This document shows positions 25,713 through 34,663 of a stretch of DNA of 64,000 bases, piece after piece. Origin of the DNA: Haemophilus sp. (GTDB lineage Bacteria; Pseudomonadota; Gammaproteobacteria; Enterobacterales; Pasteurellaceae). The stretch covers positions 1 through 64,000 of the forward strand of contig JAHZCD010000006.1 in assembly GCA_019423025.1 (NCBI GenBank). The letters run 5' to 3'. The notes below the pieces were generated by a model that had not been told where the DNA came from, ran no database searches, and saw nothing but the letters and a program-made list of their open reading frames with translations. The translations under genes were made by a program, and so were the position numbers. Every line of letters starts with the position of its first letter. Position 1 is the stretch's first letter.

Positions 25713-27380
25713 TTATAGATAACCAAACAAGCTTGTGAAAATGTAACCAAAGATACATGAAGTGATTACACCGATTAAGCCCGGTAAAATAAAGCTGTGG
25801 TTAATTACAAACTTACCAATGTGGGTTGTACCTGAACGGTCGAATTGGATTGCTGCAAGATCACTTGGGTAAGTTGGTAAAATGTAGTAACCGTAACAAG
25901 CTGAAGCAAAGGCTAAGATAATCGCAGGATCAACACCGATACCTAAAGCAAGTGGAACGAATGCAACCAATGCTGCCGCTTGTGAGTTTACGAATTTAGA
26001 AATTAATAACAACATCACGGCGTAAGTCCAAGGATGTGCTTTTACCACATCACCAAGTGCAGCTTTCATCATCGGTGTATGAACAGTAAACATGGTTTCT
26101 GCCATCCAAGAAATCCCGAATACAGCCACTAACGCGATCATACCTGAACGGAAAATTTCATTTTTACTGATTTTGCCTACATCAGTTTTGGTAAAGATAA
26201 CAATTAATGCACCCGCTGATAACATGAAAATTTGAATAACGTGAACCATACTTAAATTCACTTTTTTCTTCGCGGTATCTTTTAAGACGATTGCAGCGTT
26301 ATCAATCGTTTCAGTTTTATCTCCCGCTGTGATCACAACACTGTTATCTTGAGCGGTAATTGTTTGAGCAACTTCACCTTTATCGTTATAAATCGCAACG
26401 TTGTTATAGGCTGTTTTTGCTTTTGCTTTGCTGTCTTTAACATCAAGCACTAATGTACCGTCTTTCGCTAATGCCACAATTTTACCGTCTTTAACATTAA
26501 AGGTTTTCACAGCTTTATCAGCAGAAACAATTTCAACCACTTGGGCTGGTGTGGATTTTTCAAAGGATGGGCGTAAATCTTTAAAGTAACCTAAGACCGC
26601 TACCACTAAAATTGCACCAAAGAAGATCCACATCGCATTCCAGCTAGATTGTGGTAATTTTTTGTCCAACAATGATGTGCTATCACCATAAACATACTTT
26701 TTGAATTCGGGATCTTTTAATTTCTCTTGGAATTCTGGGTCTTTATCTAAATCTTTACCACGGAACCAGCTGAAAATACCGATAGCTAATACACCGAAAA
26801 GGGTTGAAGGTACAGTAATTTTTAATAAATCTAAATAGCCATCAAAACCTGCTAATGGGGTTTTAGCATTCACTAAGAATGTGGTTAAAGTCACTACAGC
26901 CACAGAAACTGGTGACGCGATGATACCCATTTGAGAGGCAATTGAACTTGCTGCCATTGGACGTTCAGGACGAATACCATTTTTGATTGCGATATCATAG
27001 ATGATTGGTAACATGGTATAAACCACGTGTCCTGTACCACATAAAATAGTTAAGAAACAAGTGACGAATGGTGCCAAAATACTGACATATTTCGGGTTAC
27101 GACGAAGCATTTTCTCCGCGATTTGTAACATGACATCTAAACCACCACTGGCTTGTAATGTTGCTGATGTCACCACCACCGCAAGGATGGTTAACATCAC
27201 ATCGATAGCGGGCTTACCTGGTTCAATACCAAAGCCGAAAACAAGAACAATTAAGCCTACTCCACCGAGCATACCCAGTGCAATACCACCTTTTTTTGCC
27301 CCGTAAAATAAACAGATAAGAACAATAGCAAGCTGAATCGCAAACTGGCTACCTTCACCTAGGTTCATTAGAAAATCCAT
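25713..27380 (-). CDS. dcuB: Anaerobic C4-dicarboxylate transporter DcuB with a central insert
   Basis: DcuA/DcuB carriers exchange fumarate, malate or aspartate for succinate during fumarate respiration. The N-terminal (GFGIEPGKPAIDVMLTILAVVVTSATLQ, ILCGTGHVVYTMLPIIYD) and C-terminal parts (SACYGYYILPTYPSDLAAIQFDRSGTTHIGK) are typical. The protein has 555 residues against about 440-446 for known DcuB. The extra length is mostly one block, about residues 277-372, rich in V, T, D and K and free of hydrophobic helices, between two membrane helices. The reading frame is clean across it. An FNR-like site precedes the gene. Confidence 0.9.
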   Translation of the reverse strand: MDFLMNLGEGSQFAIQLAIVLICLFYGAKKGGIALGMLGGVGLIVLVFGFGIEPGKPAIDVMLTILAVVVTSATLQASGGLDVMLQIAEKMLRRNPKYVSILAPFVTCFLTILCGTGHVVYTMLPIIYDIAIKNGIRPERPMAASSIASQMGIIASPVSVAVVTLTTFLVNAKTPLAGFDGYLDLLKITVPSTLFGVLAIGIFSWFRGKDLDKDPEFQEKLKDPEFKKYVYGDSTSLLDKKLPQSSWNAMWIFFGAILVVAVLGYFKDLRPSFEKSTPAQVVEIVSADKAVKTFNVKDGKIVALAKDGTLVLDVKDSKAKAKTAYNNVAIYNDKGEVAQTITAQDNSVVITAGDKTETIDNAAIVLKDTAKKKVNLSMVHVIQIFMLSAGALIVIFTKTDVGKISKNEIFRSGMIALVAVFGISWMAETMFTVHTPMMKAALGDVVKAHPWTYAVMLLLISKFVNSQAAALVAFVPLALGIGVDPAIILAFASACYGYYILPTYPSDLAAIQFDRSGTTHIGKFVINHSFILPGLIGVITSCIFGYIFTSLFGYL

Positions 27381-27451
27381 AAGATACTCCGAATCATTTT
27401 ATGGTTAATTAGAAAAAAATTTGACTCAAATATTAGCACCAAAATTAACTC

Positions 27452-27490
27452 ATAATAAGTATTTTTAGGGTAAATTTTGTTTTAAATCAA
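27452..27490 (-). promoter_or_regulatory. Putative FNR-dependent promoter of dcuB
   Basis: TTGTT-TTAA-ATCAA (27477-27490) matches the FNR consensus TTGAT-N4-ATCAA at 9 of 10 positions. On the minus strand TATTAT (27452-27457) is a good -10 element placed about 29 bases from the centre of the site, the spacing of a class II activator position near -41. The start codon follows about 60 bases further. Anaerobic activation of dcuB by FNR is known in E. coli; here it is inferred from the site. Confidence 0.6.
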
Positions 27491-27630
27491 AAAATAGGGG
27501 AACCAACAATAAAAGCAAATCTGAGAGAGATTAAATAAAGGAAAGTGCGGTCTGAAATTTAAAAGATTTAGATGTATCTTGTTTTATTTGAAGATAAGTA
27601 ATTTAGAAAGGAATTTAAAGAAATAAATTA

Positions 27631-27649
27631 GGCGACCTAAAAGATCGCC
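27631..27649 (-). terminator. Probable terminator of acpP
   Basis: GGCGA...TCGCC with an inner AG/CT pairing forms a hairpin 12 bp past the acpP stop. On the minus strand a T-rich but interrupted tail (TAATTTATTTCTTT) follows. Confidence 0.6.
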
Positions 27650-27660
27650 CAACTTAAAAA

Positions 27661-27891
27661 TTACTGATTGTTTTGAACGTAGTCAATCGCAGATTGAACA
27701 GTTGTGATTTTTTCAGCTTCTTCATCAGGAATTTCGATATCGAATTCTTCTTCTAAAGCCATTACTAATTCAACTGTATCTAAAGAATCCGCACCTAAAT
27801 CTTCAACGAAAGAAGCTTCTGGTTTTACGTCTTCTTCTTTAACACCTAATTGTTCAACGATGATTTTTTTCACGCGTTCTTCAATACTCAT
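27661..27891 (-). CDS. acpP: Acyl carrier protein
   Basis: A 76-residue acidic protein that carries growing acyl chains on 4'-phosphopantetheine attached to S36 in GADSLDTVE. Sequence and length are standard. It follows fabG by 218 bp, a gap that holds a terminator-like hairpin, so acpP probably has its own promoter and is made in excess over the upstream enzymes. Confidence 0.99.
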   Translation of the reverse strand: MSIEERVKKIIVEQLGVKEEDVKPEASFVEDLGADSLDTVELVMALEEEFDIEIPDEEAEKITTVQSAIDYVQNNQ

Positions 27892-27984
27892 TTGTTTTTC
27901 CTATTGTTGTTTTAACTCATTTAAGAGCGGTTAGTGTATGCATTTTTGATAAAGTTGCAACTATTTCTTAGGTGGTCGCACCAC

Positions 27985-28032
27985 AAAAAAACAGGCAATG
28001 TAAAAACACATACAGAGAAAAAGTTACATTGC
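27985..28032 (-). terminator. Terminator between fabG and acpP
   Basis: GCAATGTAA (27995-28003) and TTACATTGC (28024-28032) form a perfect 9-bp stem around 20 bases. On the minus strand CTG and then seven T (27985-27991) follow, the form of an intrinsic terminator for the plsX-fabHDG message. GTGGT-GCG-ACCAC comes just after it. Confidence 0.75.
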
Positions 28033-28109
28033 GATTGGGATTTTATCATTAACTAAACTGCTTTGCTATATTTTATAGACAAAATCCCAGATATATATCC
28101 TCTAAAGGG

Positions 28110-28838
28110 TTAGCTCATATATAAGCCGCCATTCACATGTAATGTGGTACCGGTAATATAAGCCGCATCATCAGAAGCTAAAAACGCCACCGCTTTTGCG
28201 ATATCTTTTGGCTCACCTAAACGACCTGCTGGGACATTACCAAGAATACCCGCTTTTTGTTCTTCAGTAAGCACTTCTGTCATATCCGTTGCGATGAAGC
28301 CTGGAGCCACAACGTTTACAGTAATGCCACGAGATGCCACTTCTTTCGCTAAACCTTTAGAGAAACCAATCAAACCTGCTTTTGCTGCACAATAGTTAGA
28401 TTGACCAGGGTTACCCATTGAGCCCACCACTGAACCGATTGTAATGATACGACCGAAACGTTTTTTCATCATGGAACGTAACATTGCTTTAGAAAGATGG
28501 AATACAGAAGTTAAGTTGGTTTGCATAATATCAAACCATTCTTCATCTTTCATACGCATTAATAAGTTATCACGTGTGATACCTGCGTTATTCACGAGAA
28601 TATCAATATCGCCAAATTGTTCTTTAATTTGCTCTAATACGGCATCAATACTTTCTTTGTCTGCTACATTTAATACCAAACCTTTACCTTTATCGCCAAG
28701 GTAAGCAGAAATTGTATCTGCACCTTTTTCAGAGGTTGCGGTACCAATTACAAATGCACCTTTTGATGCTAATTCTTCTGCAATTGCGCGACCAATACCA
28801 CGTGTTGCACCTGTCACTAATGCGATTTTATTTTGCAT
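28110..28838 (-). CDS. fabG: 3-oxoacyl-ACP reductase FabG
   Basis: NADPH-dependent reduction of 3-oxoacyl-ACP in fatty acid elongation. It is a short-chain dehydrogenase with GATRGIG at 10-16, NNAG in LVNNAGITRD, and the catalytic S136, Y149 and K153. Length (242) is normal. It follows fabD by 13 bp in the fab cluster. Confidence 0.97.
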   Translation of the reverse strand: MQNKIALVTGATRGIGRAIAEELASKGAFVIGTATSEKGADTISAYLGDKGKGLVLNVADKESIDAVLEQIKEQFGDIDILVNNAGITRDNLLMRMKDEEWFDIMQTNLTSVFHLSKAMLRSMMKKRFGRIITIGSVVGSMGNPGQSNYCAAKAGLIGFSKGLAKEVASRGITVNVVAPGFIATDMTEVLTEEQKAGILGNVPAGRLGEPKDIAKAVAFLASDDAAYITGTTLHVNGGLYMS

Positions 28839-28851
28839 TTTTAATCCCCTT

Positions 28852-29790
28852 TTATGCTAATAATGCTTCAACAGCATCTAATGATGTCACATCATTTACT
28901 GATGTTGCTTGTAATTCTGCCACGATACGTTTTGTTAAACCGTTTAATACTTTACCTGGGCCGATTTCAACTAAAACTTCTACGCCATCTTGTGCCATTT
29001 TCTCAACAGTTTCAGTCCAACGAACAGGGCTATATAATTGACGAATAAGTGAGGTACGAATTTCTGCACTTTCTGTTTCTGCTTTGACATCCACGTTGTT
29101 TAATACTGGTGTTGCTGGCGCATTAAGCGTAATGCCTTCAAGTGTTACGGCTAATTGTTCTGCTGCCGGTTTCATTAATGCGCAATGTGAAGGAACACTT
29201 ACCGCTAATGGTAAAGCACGTTTTGCGCCCGCTTCTTTACATAATGCAGCCGCACGTTCTACCGCTTCTTTCGCTCCCGCAATGACTACTTGGCCTGGTG
29301 AGTTAAAGTTTACCGCAGATACCACTTCACCTTGCTCTGCTTGTTTACATGCATTGATAATCGCTTCATTGTCTAAACCAATAATCGCATACATTGCACC
29401 AGTACCTTCTGGTACTGCTTGTTGCATTAATTTACCGCGCAATTCGACTAATTTAATCGCATCTTTAAAATCAATGACACCTGCGCAGACTAATGCTGAA
29501 TATTCACCTAAACTGTGACCAGCCATCACACTTGGTTGGAATTGTGGGTATTTTTCTTGCCATACACGGAAGATCGCAACGGATGCCGCTAATAATGCAG
29601 GCTGAGTTTGCCAAGTTTTATTTAATTCTTCTGCCGGACCTTGTTGAACCAAGTTCCATAAATCATAACCAAGGGCTTCTGATGCTTGTTTAAAAGTTTC
29701 GGTGACTACCGGATATTCGTTAGCAAGATCAGCTAACATACCAACCGCTTGAGAACCTTGTCCTGGAAAAACCATTGCGAATTTTTTCAT
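28852..29790 (-). CDS. fabD: Malonyl-CoA:ACP transacylase FabD
   Basis: Loads malonate from CoA onto ACP. The nucleophile motif GHSLGEY places the serine at 93; FPGQGSQ is at 8-14 and the second half contains SVPSHCALM with the catalytic histidine. Length (312) is normal. A hairpin of two uptake signals sits in the 92-bp gap between fabH and fabD. Confidence 0.98.
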   Translation of the reverse strand: MKKFAMVFPGQGSQAVGMLADLANEYPVVTETFKQASEALGYDLWNLVQQGPAEELNKTWQTQPALLAASVAIFRVWQEKYPQFQPSVMAGHSLGEYSALVCAGVIDFKDAIKLVELRGKLMQQAVPEGTGAMYAIIGLDNEAIINACKQAEQGEVVSAVNFNSPGQVVIAGAKEAVERAAALCKEAGAKRALPLAVSVPSHCALMKPAAEQLAVTLEGITLNAPATPVLNNVDVKAETESAEIRTSLIRQLYSPVRWTETVEKMAQDGVEVLVEIGPGKVLNGLTKRIVAELQATSVNDVTSLDAVEALLA

Positions 29791-29824
29791 GTTTTCTTCC
29801 TATTTCTTCATCGTTTAAATGTTG

Positions 29825-29852
29825 AAAGTGCGGTCAAATTTAACCGCACTTT
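29825..29852. repeat. Inverted pair of uptake signals between fabH and fabD
   Basis: AAAGTGCGGT (29825-29834) and ACCGCACTTT (29843-29852) form a perfect 10-bp stem with an 8-base loop. The flanks are T-rich on the plus side and only weakly so on the minus side, so it may cause partial termination or stabilise mRNA inside the fab operon. Confidence 0.7.
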
Positions 29853-29882
29853 TAAAATTCTGTCGAGATTCTAACAAATTAA

Positions 29883-30836
29883 TTAGAATCGCACCAATGC
29901 TGAACCCCAAGTCCAACCACCGCCAAAAGCTTCGAGTAAAAGCAATTGACCGCGTTGAATTCGACCATCTCGCACTGCTTCATCTAAAGCGGTTGGTACA
30001 GTCGCCGCACTGGTATTAGCTGTACGATCAAGCGTCACCACGACTTGCGACATATCCATCTCTAATTTTTTCGCTGTCGCCGTAATAATACGTAAATTCG
30101 CTTGATGTGGCACAAGCCAGTCGATATCTGTTTTTTGGAGATTATTGGCTGAAAGGGTTTCTTCCACTACATTAGAAAGCTCACGTACCGCTAATTTAAA
30201 GGTTTCATTACCTTGCATTTCAATATAGCCAGATTTCTCCACACCACGTTCTGCTTGTGGAAGTAGCAATGCCGCATTGTTATCTGGCGATGCATGTAAA
30301 TGCGTTGAAATAATGCCTTCTTGCTCTGATGCCTCTAAGATCACCGCACCCGCACCATCACCAAATAACACGACAGTGCTACGATCGGTTTCATCTAATT
30401 TACGCGAGTTAAGATCTGCACCAATCACAAGGGCTTTTTTCACGCTACCTGAACGAATAAATTTATCCGCTACACCTAAAGCATAAACAAAACCGGTACA
30501 AGCTGCCGCTAAATCAAAAGAAATCGCATCTTCAATACCTAATAAGCCTTGAACTTGGCAAGCTGAACTTGGATAAGCGTGAGAACCACTGGTTGTTGCA
30601 ACGATGATCAACTCAATTTCTTGAGGATCAAGATTGGCCATTTCAAGTGCTTTTTTGGCTGCTTCAAATCCCATTGTCGCAACAGTTTCATCTGCTGCTG
30701 CAATACGACGTTCACGAATGCCTGAACGTGTCACGATCCATTCATCTGAAGTATCAACCATTTTTTCCAAATCCGCATTGGTACGAATATGGCTCGGCAA
30801 ATAGCTACCGGTGGATAAAATTCTACTATTCATCAT
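29883..30836 (-). CDS. fabH: 3-oxoacyl-ACP synthase III FabH
   Basis: Starts fatty acid synthesis by condensing acetyl-CoA with malonyl-ACP. The Cys-His-Asn triad is visible: C113 in AAACTGF, His in VPHQANLRI and Asn in RTANTSAAT. Length is 317; the second codon is also ATG, so the true start may be one residue later. It follows plsX by 15 bp. Confidence 0.98.
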   Translation of the reverse strand: MMNSRILSTGSYLPSHIRTNADLEKMVDTSDEWIVTRSGIRERRIAAADETVATMGFEAAKKALEMANLDPQEIELIIVATTSGSHAYPSSACQVQGLLGIEDAISFDLAAACTGFVYALGVADKFIRSGSVKKALVIGADLNSRKLDETDRSTVVLFGDGAGAVILEASEQEGIISTHLHASPDNNAALLLPQAERGVEKSGYIEMQGNETFKLAVRELSNVVEETLSANNLQKTDIDWLVPHQANLRIITATAKKLEMDMSQVVVTLDRTANTSAATVPTALDEAVRDGRIQRGQLLLLEAFGGGWTWGSALVRF

Positions 30837-30851
30837 ATCAAAACTTATTAA

Positions 30852-31871
30852 TTAATAACGTTGTAAACCCGCCAAGATTTTTTGTGGAATTTGCAAACGC
30901 GCTTGCAAAGCTGCATCCGCAATTGCACGAGCAAATGCATCCACATTTGCGCTGCCATGGCTTTTCACCACAACAGCCGTTAATCCAAGTAAAGACGCCC
31001 CATTATATTCATCAGGGTTAATGCGTTTCAAGCGATGATAAGCATCTTTAAAGAAAAAACGCAGAATAAATTTGGCAAGCGATTTAAAAATAGGCTGTTT
31101 TTCTTTTCCTTTCAGAAGAGATAACAGATTTTTAGCAGCCCCCTCAAGGGTTTTTAATGCAATATTTCCCGAAAACCCATCACTCACGATCACATCAGCC
31201 ACACCATTTAATAAAAGGTTACCTTCAATAAAGCCGGTATAATTAAGTGCGGTCGATTTTTCTAATAAATTCGCAGCTTCACGAATGGATTGATGCCCTT
31301 TAATTTCTTCCACACCAATATTGAGTAAGGCAATACGTGGATAAACTAAGTTCAATCGGTTTTCGGCAAAGATCGAGCCCATGATGGCAAATTCATAAAG
31401 ATTTTGAGCAGAACATTCTACGTTTGCGCCTAAATCTAACATCACGGTTTTATCACCCGTCATCGACGGTAATAAGGATACCAACGCTGGGCGTTGAATC
31501 CCCTCTAAAGGCTGTAAGAGAACCTTTGACAACCCCATCAATGCCCCTGTATTTCCTGCGCTGACACAACCTTGCGCCTCACCTTTCTGAACCATTTCAA
31601 TAGCTAAACGCATCGACGTGCCTTTGCTATGACGCAATGCATGAGAAATACCTTGATTGTTATCAATAGTCTTAGTGCAATGATGAATTTGAATACGTTC
31701 TAAAAGAGAAGAAGGTGCATTTTCCAGTAAGGGGGAAATTTGTTGGCTATCGCCAAACAGCACTAAAGAGAGCATTGGATCTGCTTCCAACGCTGAAAGA
31801 GATGCGGGGATAGTAATACGGGGACCAATGTCCCCGCCCATCACATCTAACGCTAAGGTTAGACGGTTCAA
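30852..31871 (-). CDS. plsX: Phosphate acyltransferase PlsX
   Basis: Makes acyl-phosphate from acyl-ACP for PlsY in phospholipid synthesis. The N-terminus TLALDVMGGDIGP, the SAGNTGALMGLSKVLL motif and VSDGFSGNIALKTLEG are typical. The 339-residue protein lies 21 bp after rpmF, the usual rpmF-plsX-fab order linking ribosome and membrane synthesis. An uptake signal lies inside at 31245-31253. Confidence 0.97.
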   Translation of the reverse strand: MNRLTLALDVMGGDIGPRITIPASLSALEADPMLSLVLFGDSQQISPLLENAPSSLLERIQIHHCTKTIDNNQGISHALRHSKGTSMRLAIEMVQKGEAQGCVSAGNTGALMGLSKVLLQPLEGIQRPALVSLLPSMTGDKTVMLDLGANVECSAQNLYEFAIMGSIFAENRLNLVYPRIALLNIGVEEIKGHQSIREAANLLEKSTALNYTGFIEGNLLLNGVADVIVSDGFSGNIALKTLEGAAKNLLSLLKGKEKQPIFKSLAKFILRFFFKDAYHRLKRINPDEYNGASLLGLTAVVVKSHGSANVDAFARAIADAALQARLQIPQKILAGLQRY

Positions 31872-31892
31872 GTGAATACCTTATAAGTAAAA

Positions 31893-32063
31893 TTACTTAT
31901 TGATCACTTTGCGACCACGATAGTAACCATCAGCAGTTACGTGGTGGCGTAAGTGGGTTTCACCGCTTGCTTTATCCACTGATACTGCAGCAGTAGTTAA
32001 TGCGTCGTGTGAACGACGCATATCACGACGTGAACGAGATTTTTTGTTTTGTTGAACAGCCAT
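31893..32063 (-). CDS. rpmF: 50S ribosomal protein L32
   Basis: A 56-residue basic protein starting [20 protein letters not shown] and ending [11 protein letters not shown], the standard L32 sequence. The SD AGGAG lies before the ATG at 32063. It is 22 bp downstream of yceD and upstream of plsX. Confidence 0.97.
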
Positions 32064-32085
32064 TGGCTATACTCCTAAATTTAAT

Positions 32086-32610
32086 TTACTTTTGCTTTAA
32101 ATTAGCTAATACAGCGAACGGGTTCGGTTTTTTTGCCAATTCTTCAGGCAATTCGCCAAAAACCTGTTCGTGCGCGGACACTTCACAGTGTTCAGATGAA
32201 TGCATTGGAACAAGCGGTAGAGCTAAAATAAGTTCGTCTTCCACTGCACCAAGTAAATCTATTTCACCAAACTCATTAAATTCGATTGGCTCATAAATTT
32301 CCGGCAAGTCATCAGCCTGATCCCAATTAGCCACTGGACTATACATAAAATGACACTCCAATGTTTGTTTGAATGGTTCACCACAACGTTGACAGTCTAA
32401 TTCGACATCAACTTGTACTTGCCCTTTCATCACCACTAATTTTTGTGGATCAATATAAAACGATAATGTTACCTGTGCATCGCTGAGCACTTTCCCCGTA
32501 GATTCAGCTAAACGCACTAACTGACTAGCGGTATAATAACCATCATAATCAATTCTTTGTTGAGCGTCTTTAACCGGATCAACGGTTAGGGGTAGTTTTA
32601 CCTTTTGCAT
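32086..32610 (-). CDS. yceD: YceD/DUF177 family protein
   Basis: A 174-residue protein of the DUF177 family, found almost always before rpmF. It has the paired cysteines DCQRCGEPF and the acidic region EIYEPIEFNEFGEIDLLGAVEDELILALPLVP. In plants and bacteria this family has been linked to 23S rRNA accumulation; its molecular role is not settled. It is the first gene of this ribosome/fatty acid cluster. Confidence 0.93.
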   Translation of the reverse strand: MQKVKLPLTVDPVKDAQQRIDYDGYYTASQLVRLAESTGKVLSDAQVTLSFYIDPQKLVVMKGQVQVDVELDCQRCGEPFKQTLECHFMYSPVANWDQADDLPEIYEPIEFNEFGEIDLLGAVEDELILALPLVPMHSSEHCEVSAHEQVFGELPEELAKKPNPFAVLANLKQK

Positions 32611-32743
32611 AGGGTGCGAATATTACCTGTTGTCAATAAAATAGTCAAAGGAAATTCGCACTAATTATGAGAAAAGTTCAATCTCTATCTAAACTCTCTC
32701 AAGATTTACACCTTTGCAAAGTGCGGTCATTTTTTCCTGTGTT

Positions 32744-34588
32744 TTACTCAGCATGCTCACTCAAGAAGCCGCCACTTTGATGTTTCCAAAGGCGAGCATA
32801 AAGGCCATTTTGTTCAAGCAATTCTGCGTGAGTTCCTTGTTCGACAATTTGTCCTTTATCTAACACGATTAAACGATCCATTGCCGCAATAGTGGATAAA
32901 CGGTGAGCAATGGCAATAACCGTTTTATTTTCCATCATCTTATCGAGACTTTCCTGGATCGCCACTTCCACTTCGGAGTCCAGCGCACTGGTCGCTTCAT
33001 CCAACAGTAAAATTGGCGCATCTTTTAACATGACACGCGCAATGGCAATACGTTGACGTTGACCACCCGATAGTTTCACCCCACGTTCACCAACATGAGC
33101 ATCATAGCCTTTTCTGCCTTGAGCATCGCTGAGATAAGGAATGAAATCGGCTGCTTCCGCACGTTTAGCTGCATTGAACATTTCTTCATCTGTCGCTGTT
33201 GGGCGACCATAAATAATATTATCGCGAACAGAGCGGTGTAAAAGCGAGGTATCTTGTGTTACAAGACCAATCTGACTACGAAGGCTTTCTTGGCTTACAT
33301 CTAAAATATTTTGACCATCAATAGTAATTGAACCTTCTTGCGCTTCATAGAAACGTAGAAGTAAATTCACAATGGTTGATTTACCTGCACCAGAACGACC
33401 AATTAAGCCCACTTTTTCACCTGGTTTGATGGTGAGATTAAAATGGTTAAGTAACGGTTTATTGGGATCATAGGCAAACGAAACATTGTTAAATTTGATC
33501 TCGCCTTGTTTTACTTCTAATGCAACACAATTTGGCTTATCAACAATGGTATGCGGTTTAGTTAGCGTTGCCATACCATCATTCACTGTCCCGATATTTT
33601 CAAATAAACGAGCTGATTCCCACATAATCCAACGAGAAAGCCCATTTACACGTAACGCCATCGCGGTTGCAGTCGCCACCGCCCCCACGCCCACTTGGCC
33701 GTTTTGCCATAACACCACACCTAAAATCGCAGTGCTTAACGTTAAGAAGATATTGGTTGCGTAAGTTAAGGTATCTAATGAACTCGCCAAACGCATCTGT
33801 GCATGCACGGTGACCATAAATTCTTCCATGGAACGTTTTGCATAATTCGCTTCTCTCGCATCATGTGAAAATAGTTTCACTGTTGCAATATTTGAGTAAG
33901 CATCTGTAATACGCCCTGTCATTAAAGATCGTGCATCGGCTTGTCGTTGTGCTGTTTTCGCTAAACGAGGAATAAGCAGACGTAAAATAGTCACAAATGC
34001 CACAATCCATAAGAAAAACGGCACTAAAAACCAGGTATCTAAAGCCGCAAGCACTAAGCCAGAAGTAATAAAATAGACGGCAACATACACGAGCATATCC
34101 GCAATGGTCATTACCGTATCACGCACTGCAAGCGCAGTTTGCATCACTTTCGCCGATACACGACCTGCAAATTCATCTTGGTAGAAACTTAAGCTTTGTC
34201 CTAGCATCAAACGGTGGAAATTCCAACGCAAACGCATTGGAAACACCCCTTGTAACGTTTGTAAGCGTACATTCACGCCCACAAATGACCATACAATACT
34301 GAAAATAAGCAACGCTGCCATACCGGCAAGCAAATGCCCTTTTTCTTGCCAAAGGGTAGTTGGTGAATAAGCACCTAGCCAATCTACCAATAATCCCATA
34401 AATTGGAAAAGTAAGGCTTCCATCACACCGGTACCGACCGTCAATACCGCAAGTAAAAAGATCCAGCCTTTCATACCATCAATGCTTGACCAAATAAAAC
34501 GGAACAAGCCTTTTTCAGGCGTCGTTGGATTGCTTTCCGGATAAGGATTTAAACGGTTTTCAAACCATGAAAATATTTTATTAAACAT
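32744..34588 (-). CDS. ABC exporter, fused permease and ATPase
   Basis: A 614-residue half-transporter: an N-terminal type I exporter membrane domain with six helices (about 35-320) and a C-terminal ATPase with Walker A GRSGAGKST near residue 400, signature LSGGQ at 506 and Walker B ILLLDEATSALD. It resembles the MsbA/multidrug class and the uncharacterised Haemophilus exporter found next to an AraC regulator. The substrate cannot be read from sequence. It starts 75 bp downstream of the AraC gene end and may be in the same transcript. Confidence 0.9.
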   Translation of the reverse strand: MFNKIFSWFENRLNPYPESNPTTPEKGLFRFIWSSIDGMKGWIFLLAVLTVGTGVMEALLFQFMGLLVDWLGAYSPTTLWQEKGHLLAGMAALLIFSIVWSFVGVNVRLQTLQGVFPMRLRWNFHRLMLGQSLSFYQDEFAGRVSAKVMQTALAVRDTVMTIADMLVYVAVYFITSGLVLAALDTWFLVPFFLWIVAFVTILRLLIPRLAKTAQRQADARSLMTGRITDAYSNIATVKLFSHDAREANYAKRSMEEFMVTVHAQMRLASSLDTLTYATNIFLTLSTAILGVVLWQNGQVGVGAVATATAMALRVNGLSRWIMWESARLFENIGTVNDGMATLTKPHTIVDKPNCVALEVKQGEIKFNNVSFAYDPNKPLLNHFNLTIKPGEKVGLIGRSGAGKSTIVNLLLRFYEAQEGSITIDGQNILDVSQESLRSQIGLVTQDTSLLHRSVRDNIIYGRPTATDEEMFNAAKRAEAADFIPYLSDAQGRKGYDAHVGERGVKLSGGQRQRIAIARVMLKDAPILLLDEATSALDSEVEVAIQESLDKMMENKTVIAIAHRLSTIAAMDRLIVLDKGQIVEQGTHAELLEQNGLYARLWKHQSGGFLSEHAE

Positions 34589-34663
34589 AACAATACCTTA
34601 AAAATACAAGGCGACAGAGCCGCCTAAAGTGCGGTCATTATAACGCAAGTTTTAAACGATGGG

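Noticed and set aside
29084..29518. 144-codon open frame on the plus strand opposite fabD
   Set aside because: Exact shadow of the firmly identified fabD; no independent coding evidence.
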